Position numbers and translations under genes: made by a program. Shown here piece after piece: positions 34,868 to 38,949 of a DNA stretch of 38,949 bases (position 1 is its first letter; every line of letters starts with the position of its first letter). The stretch comes from Candidatus Sulfopaludibacter sp. SbA3. Its GTDB lineage: Bacteria > Acidobacteriota > Terriglobia > 20CM-2-55-15. Where the stretch lies: positions 1 through 38,949 of the forward strand of contig CAMBFR010000026.1 in NCBI GenBank assembly GCA_945865815.1, read 5' to 3'. Under the pieces are notes generated by a model. That model made no database searches. It saw nothing but the letters and a program-made list of their open reading frames with translations, and was not told the origin of the DNA.

Positions 34868-35404
34868 ATGTTTTGTCCACAATGCGGAACGCAGGTTGGC
34901 GATCACTATAAATTTTGCAGCCGCTGTGGTGTCGATCTGGGACTGGCAGCCGCATCCCAACCACAAGGCGCCTCGCCCGTCCGGCCCGTCCGGCATCGTG
35001 ACATGGCCATGCACGTGAACATTCTCGGCTGGCTGTTCATCGGCAGCGCTATCCTGACCGGTATCCTTGGCATGATCATGATTTTCGCCGGGCAACTCAT
35101 CCGTTACCTGCCCATCACGTGGCCCACCGATGTTCCCTTTGATGTGGCGCATCTGGCAACGTCGCTCGCCGCGCTGATCGGTTTCTCAACCATTGTCGTT
35201 GCGGCAGGAATTGCGGCCGCCGGAGTCGGTCTTCTGCAGTACCGTTCGTGGGGCAGGACCGTGGCGCTGGTCACGTCCGTTTTATTTCTCTTCAAGTTCC
35301 CGATTGGGACCGCGATCGGCATCTACGCTCTTTGGGTCCTGCTCTCCGAGCAGGGAAGGGAATTCTACAAGACGAAGGCCACGGTGGCCGAAGGCCACGC
35401 GTAA
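34868..35404 (+). CDS. Zinc-ribbon membrane protein
   Basis: A 178-residue protein. An N-terminal zinc ribbon (MFCPQCGTQVGDHYKFCSRCG: two CxxC knuckles) is followed by a Pro-rich linker and four hydrophobic segments (about 50-75, 95-115, 117-135 and 140-160), the last near FKFPIGTAIGIYALWVLL. There is a strong Shine-Dalgarno (GAGGAGG) before the ATG at 34868, 22 bp after the DUF4097 gene. It is the last gene of the ECF operon. The C-terminal pattern is common in small uncharacterised membrane proteins. No function assigned. Confidence 0.85.
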   Translation: MFCPQCGTQVGDHYKFCSRCGVDLGLAAASQPQGASPVRPVRHRDMAMHVNILGWLFIGSAILTGILGMIMIFAGQLIRYLPITWPTDVPFDVAHLATSLAALIGFSTIVVAAGIAAAGVGLLQYRSWGRTVALVTSVLFLFKFPIGTAIGIYALWVLLSEQGREFYKTKATVAEGHA

Positions 35405-35435
35405 CCGCGGCGCGATCGGGAATGCCTTAGAGCGT

Positions 35436-36131
35436 TTACTTTATTTCGAACTCCTCGATCTCGATGCGCGTCGTGCCGATATTGCGGAGCCCGCGTGTGA
35501 CTCCGGGCTCCTGCCAATAGAATTCTCCGCTGCCGAGCATCCATCCGCGATCCGCCTGTCCGGGAACGCTCTCGGCCAGTTCGCCTCCATCCAGCACGAC
35601 TCGGAGCCCGGGCGCTGTTTGTGTGATAGCCGCTGCCGACTGGCCTGGCTCCAGCGCCAGCCGCCAGCCGCGCACACGCTCGTTGTCCATGATCTGCACA
35701 TAGCCGGGAACGTTTGCGCGCGATGACGGCATGAATCGCCCCGGTTCGCGATTCCTGAAAATGAATGAGACATTGTGGAACGGCGTCTGGCCGATATTGG
35801 TGGCCTTGTGGGTGCGCGGTTCCTTGCTGTAGGCCGTGTAGTTCGCGCGGCCCCGTTGCGCCCGTTCGTTGCGGCTCACCTCGGGCGACCCGATGTTCTG
35901 GTTCGTCATGTCGGCCGGAACCATATTGATCGATACGCTGTCTTCCGTGTGAGTGTGGTAACCCGTGTTGCGTCCGGGCGGGATGAAGATTTTCAGCACG
36001 GTCACGTGTTCGTTCGTGAATACAGGAAGATGATAGGGCGCCTTTAAAATAGGCACGCCCACTTCCTGACCATGGACGATCACCGCAAAAGCAAACACCC
36101 CGAGAACGGCGATTCTGATCAGTCGGCTCAT
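35436..36131 (-). CDS. Secreted cupin-like protein
   Basis: A 231-residue exported protein. Signal peptide about 1-21 (IRIAVLGVFAFAVIVHG then Q). The first cupin half has PPGRNTGYHTHTEDSVSINM with H59, H61 and E63 as likely metal ligands, a tighter spacing than the classic HxHx3-4E motif. A second beta-rich half follows (ALEPGQSAAAITQTAPGLRVVLDGGEL ... GEFYWQEPGVTRGLRN). The enzymatic role is unknown. A strong Shine-Dalgarno (AAGGAGGAGG) precedes the ATG; the start overlaps the YihY stop by four bases. The open frame further upstream lies within the yihY-like gene and is not used. Confidence 0.82.
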   Translation of the reverse strand: MSRLIRIAVLGVFAFAVIVHGQEVGVPILKAPYHLPVFTNEHVTVLKIFIPPGRNTGYHTHTEDSVSINMVPADMTNQNIGSPEVSRNERAQRGRANYTAYSKEPRTHKATNIGQTPFHNVSFIFRNREPGRFMPSSRANVPGYVQIMDNERVRGWRLALEPGQSAAAITQTAPGLRVVLDGGELAESVPGQADRGWMLGSGEFYWQEPGVTRGLRNIGTTRIEIEEFEIK

Positions 36132-37024
36132 TGGAGTCCTCCTCCTTGAACTGAATATGGCTGATTCGGGGACAGCCCACCTGGGAATGCTTTGCGGGCG
36201 GTCATGTTGGCTCCGAGGACGAGAATAATACCGCTGACATAGGCCCATGTCATCAGCGTGACCGTTACAACGAATCCTCCATAGATCGCGTTCAGGCCGA
36301 GAAACGGCAACACCAGTATGAACAGGTAGTTCGATACTTCCCAGAGCAGTCCCGTGAAAACGGCGGCCGGCAGCACCTCCCGCGCCGAGACTTTCATGTT
36401 CGGCACCATGTAGTACACGACGAAGAACATCACCAGCGTCAGCGGCACCATCCACACTTTGATGGCTATAAACCGGATGACCGGCCGCGCGGCAACCCAG
36501 TTCGCCGCGCCGAGCAGGTTGATGAGACGGCCCTGAGTCGCCGCCGCCCCCGCGATAAACAGGAAGCAAAGCGTCCCCGAAATCACCACCATGACGAGCG
36601 CCAGCCTCTGGCTCTTCCAGAAACCCCGCGCTTCATGGACATGCCACGCGCGGTTCAAAGCCATCTCGAGCGGGATAAAGACGTTTGCGACCGACCATAA
36701 CAGGACAATCAGGGAAAAAAACTGGATCCTTCCGAAGCCGGCTGTCAGGCCGCGCAGCGTTTCCACAATGAACGTCTGATTCGACGGCAGGTACTGCCGC
36801 AGAATTTCATACGTCATCGTGTGAACGTTCCACGCCGGGAAATAGCGCACCGACACCGAAACCAGCAGGATGACGAATGGAAAAAACGACAGGAGCGCGT
36901 TCATCGCGATCGCTGAAACGAGAACGTAGATCTCGTTGCTTAACAACTCCTGGGCGTAGGGGTAAGCCTTCTCCGTAAAGCGTATCCACGGATTGAGGTG
37001 TTTCAGCCGCGGGTGCTCAAACAT
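36128..37024 (-). CDS. YihY/virulence factor BrkB family membrane protein
   Basis: A 298-residue inner-membrane protein with about six transmembrane segments. The family pattern is present: FTEKAYPYAQELLSNEIYVLVSAIAMNALLSFFPF near the start, then LLWSVANVFIPLEMALNRAWHV, and toward the end GLLWEVSNYLFILVLPFLGLNAIYGG and MTWAYVSGIILVLGANMTARK. It was once annotated as RNase BN, a misassignment; the function of the family is unsettled. It is upstream of, and overlapping with, the cupin-like gene, and divergent from aroK with 43 bp between starts. Confidence 0.93.
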   Translation of the reverse strand: MFEHPRLKHLNPWIRFTEKAYPYAQELLSNEIYVLVSAIAMNALLSFFPFVILLVSVSVRYFPAWNVHTMTYEILRQYLPSNQTFIVETLRGLTAGFGRIQFFSLIVLLWSVANVFIPLEMALNRAWHVHEARGFWKSQRLALVMVVISGTLCFLFIAGAAATQGRLINLLGAANWVAARPVIRFIAIKVWMVPLTLVMFFVVYYMVPNMKVSAREVLPAAVFTGLLWEVSNYLFILVLPFLGLNAIYGGFVVTVTLMTWAYVSGIILVLGANMTARKAFPGGLSPNQPYSVQGGGLQ

Positions 37025-37067
37025 TGTGCGGATATGATGGCACAGAACGTAGAATAGCGGCCCACGG

Positions 37068-37571
37068 ATGAAATACCAGCGTATCTACCTGGTCGGCTTC
37101 ATGGGAGCCGGCAAAACAACAGTCGGACGCCTCCTTGCGCGAAGACTCCGGTGGAGTTTCAACGATCTGGATGAAGTGATCGAGGCAGGCGAAAAGCAGT
37201 CCGTGCCTGAAATATTCCGCCTGCACGGTGAACCTTACTTTCGTGAGATCGAGCATCAATATCTGGAGCGGCTGTCAGGCCGGACCAACGTTGTCGTGGC
37301 CCTGGGTGGCGGAACGTTCACGCTCGCAGACAATCGCGATCTGGCCGGGCAGACCGGTCTCACCGTGTGGTTGAAAGTGTCCTTCCCGAAAATAGCCGAG
37401 CGTGTGAAAATGGACGGCAGCAGACCGATGTTTCAGGACAAGGCGCAAGCCGAGCGTCTCTACGAAAGCCGGAATCCGGCTTACAGCCTGGCTGAAGTGC
37501 ACATCTCGACCGATGAGAAGTCCCGCGAGGATGTGGTCGCGGAGATTCTGGAGACGATTTCAAGTTTATGA
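37068..37571 (+). CDS. aroK: Shikimate kinase
   Basis: A 167-residue P-loop kinase that phosphorylates shikimate with ATP in chorismate and aromatic amino acid synthesis. Walker A GFMGAGKTT (10-18); the shikimate-binding Asp in NDLDEVIE (about 32-39); the FReIE segment (YFREIEHQYLERL); the Gly-rich ALGGGTF loop; and the lid region KMDGSRPMF with the R-P pair, followed by LYESRNPAYS. Length and order are standard. Its last four bases overlap the start of the next gene (ATGA). No other aro genes are nearby. Confidence 0.96.
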   Translation: MKYQRIYLVGFMGAGKTTVGRLLARRLRWSFNDLDEVIEAGEKQSVPEIFRLHGEPYFREIEHQYLERLSGRTNVVVALGGGTFTLADNRDLAGQTGLTVWLKVSFPKIAERVKMDGSRPMFQDKAQAERLYESRNPAYSLAEVHISTDEKSREDVVAEILETISSL

Positions 37572-38158
37572 ATATTCTCCTTTCACTGATGTTTCTGATT
37601 GCGGCTCCTGTGATAGAGCGTGGAGAGTTCACGATCCTCCAGGATGGCAAGAAGATCGGGACTGAAGAATTCTCCATAACCGCTGAGCGGGGAGGCTTTG
37701 TCGCAGAGGGCCGGACGCGAATTTCGGTTCCCGGCCAGAGCTTCGACCTGAGAAGCCGTATGGAACTGGACTCCCAGCTCCGCATCACGTTTTATGAGTT
37801 CGAATCGAAAGGCAACGCGATCCGATTGAGCGTTCAGCAGCCGGTGAGCCAGTTGGAATATAAGATCGACGGCAAGACCGAACCCGATGAAATCCGCTTC
37901 CTGCCTGAGACCGTGATCGTCGACCACAACTTCTTCCACCACTACCTGATACTGCTTTACCGGAATGGCATCGCCGGCACCAGCCTGCCGGCATTCGTGC
38001 CGCAGGATCGCACCATTGGAATAATGTCGGTTCAACAGACCGCAGACCGGACTTTCGAAGTGTTGACCGAGAATCTGCGGGTTATCGCAACAACCGATAC
38101 GCAGGGACGCATGATCCGCTTAACTGCGCCCCTGGCCAATGTTGTGGTTGAACGCTGA
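37568..38158 (+). CDS. Exported hypothetical protein
   Basis: A 196-residue protein with a short signal peptide (about 1-15, NILLSLMFLIAAPV) and a mature part rich in predicted beta strands (GEFTILQDGKKIGTEEFSIT ... ISVPGQSFDLRSRMELDSQLRITFYEFES). Two aromatic/His runs (DHNFFHHYLILLY, about 118-130) stand out. The alternating pattern resembles periplasmic beta-barrel or lipocalin-like proteins of the DUF6134 kind, but I cannot name it securely. It overlaps aroK by four bases and is followed after 28 bp by ccdA. Confidence 0.8.
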   Translation: MNILLSLMFLIAAPVIERGEFTILQDGKKIGTEEFSITAERGGFVAEGRTRISVPGQSFDLRSRMELDSQLRITFYEFESKGNAIRLSVQQPVSQLEYKIDGKTEPDEIRFLPETVIVDHNFFHHYLILLYRNGIAGTSLPAFVPQDRTIGIMSVQQTADRTFEVLTENLRVIATTDTQGRMIRLTAPLANVVVER

Positions 38159-38186
38159 CGCCGGTGGACTGTAGACTCTGCAATAC

Positions 38187-38912
38187 ATGGACAACGTCTC
38201 AATATTCACGGCATTCGCCGCCGGCCTGATTTCATTCCTCTCGCCGTGCGTATTGCCGCTTGTGCCGGGCTATATCTCCATCATTTCCGGTTTTTCACTG
38301 GACCAGCTTAAAGAAGGAACGCAGAAGACGGCCTTGACACGTTCGGTCCTGCTGAGCTCGGTAATGTTCATTGCCGGATTTTCGATAACGTTCATTTCCC
38401 TCGGCGCATCCGCGACGTGGCTCGGACAGATGATGGTTACCCGAATGGTCCTGTTGCGCCAGCTGGCCAGCCTGGTCCTGATTGTCTTCGGCCTGCACCT
38501 GATGGGAATCTTCAAGATCAACTTCCTCTATCGCGACAAGCGTTTCAACAATGTCGCCAAGCCGAAGGGCGCATTCGGAGCTCTGGTTCTTGGTTTGGCT
38601 TTCGCGTTCGGGTGGACGCCGTGCATCGGTCCGATTCTTGCCGGCATTCTCACGATGGCGAGCACAAAGCAGGATGTCAGCCAGGGAATCCTTCTGCTGG
38701 CCGTCTATTCTCTTGGCCTGGGGATTCCATTCCTCATGACGAGTCTCGGCATCAATAAATTTCTCGCCTTTTACAGCCGCTTCAAGCGCCACTTCCACGC
38801 CGTGGAAGTCATGAGCGGAGTCCTCGTGATCACCGTCGGCCTTTTGATCTTGACCGACAACCTTTCCCGCTTCGCCAGCTGGTTCACATTCCTGAATCGT
38901 TTCGCACTGTAG
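38187..38912 (+). CDS. ccdA: CcdA/DsbD-type cytochrome c biogenesis membrane protein
   Basis: A 241-residue membrane protein with six transmembrane segments. The two redox cysteines lie in the family motifs: C21 in FLSPCVLPLVPGY and C146 in FGWTPCIGPILAG. CcdA passes electrons from cytosolic thioredoxin across the membrane to reduce periplasmic thiols, for example in cytochrome c maturation. The gene is complete, ending TAG at 38910-38912. It follows the exported hypothetical by 28 bp and may be co-transcribed with aroK. No other cytochrome c maturation gene is seen before the window ends. Confidence 0.95.
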   Translation: MDNVSIFTAFAAGLISFLSPCVLPLVPGYISIISGFSLDQLKEGTQKTALTRSVLLSSVMFIAGFSITFISLGASATWLGQMMVTRMVLLRQLASLVLIVFGLHLMGIFKINFLYRDKRFNNVAKPKGAFGALVLGLAFAFGWTPCIGPILAGILTMASTKQDVSQGILLLAVYSLGLGIPFLMTSLGINKFLAFYSRFKRHFHAVEVMSGVLVITVGLLILTDNLSRFASWFTFLNRFAL

Positions 38913-38947
38913 CTGTGGGCTGATAAGAGCTGATAAGAGCTGTGGGC
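38912..38947. repeat. Short tandem and flanking direct repeats after ccdA
   Basis: A ten-base unit TGATAAGAGC occurs twice in tandem (38921-38940), flanked on each side by GCTGTGGGC (38912-38920 and 38939-38947). It begins at the last base of the ccdA stop. The window ends here, so a longer array cannot be excluded. Confidence 0.6.
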
Positions 38948-38949
38948 GC

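Noticed and set aside
1-38949. CRISPR arrays, tRNA or rRNA genes
   Set aside because: No regularly spaced repeats beyond the short ones listed, and no cloverleaf or rRNA-like sequence was recognised in the intergenic gaps.

Overview
The window is a moderately GC-rich, gene-dense bacterial chromosome segment with about 40 genes. There is no rRNA, tRNA, CRISPR array, intact insertion sequence or prophage. Gene content best fits an Acidobacteriota-like organism (inference). It has an Oar-type TonB-dependent receptor with an N-terminal carboxypeptidase-regulatory domain, a cytosolic Ser/Thr kinase fused to a TolB/FlgO-like domain and TPRs, a YpdA-type reductase, a long cyanobacterial/plant-like IspH, and an ECF sigma operon ending in LiaF/DUF4097 proteins. 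No 16S or other marker is present to confirm this.

Layout. 1-2795: insertion-sequence-like end repeats, an ORF6N-domain gene that begins four bases after comM, then comM and fxsA, all read leftward. 2810-6205: a small WYRR-motif protein, a sodium:solute symporter head-to-head with a Nudix-fold protein whose catalytic box is degenerate, a gene-poor gap (4854-5209), and fabH. 6277-7874: ispH with a two-cluster ferredoxin 2 nt behind it, closed by a hairpin terminator. 7887-15790: a nine-gene leftward run, in transcription order thiL, an unknown zinc-ribbon protein, acyl-CoA dehydrogenase, meaB, methylmalonyl-CoA epimerase, mtnP, a CPBP protease, a PfkB kinase and ypdA. A 150-bp near-perfect palindrome with 47-bp arms interrupts this run between meaB and the epimerase gene.

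15943-26796 is the most striking region: seven rightward genes, nearly all overlapping by 1-29 nt. They are a diiron fatty acid desaturase, a TonB-dependent receptor broken by one in-frame TAG, a PlsC-type acyltransferase, a B12-binding-domain radical SAM enzyme, a membrane-anchored patatin-like lipase, a Ser/Thr kinase-TPR protein and a second paralogous desaturase. The combination (desaturate, deacylate, reacylate, radical chemistry, sense) suggests a dedicated membrane-lipid remodelling system. I know of no named system with this composition.

26985-31353 is a leftward stress/quality-control run (flippase-like membrane protein, nrdR, hsp20, lon). 31457-35404 is a rightward cell-envelope stress operon: ECF sigma, zinc-finger anti-sigma, B-box membrane protein, two LiaF-like/DUF4097 proteins and a zinc-ribbon membrane protein. 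35436-37024 holds a secreted cupin-like protein and a YihY/BrkB protein (leftward). 37068-38912 holds aroK, an exported hypothetical and ccdA (rightward). The window ends in short tandem repeats.
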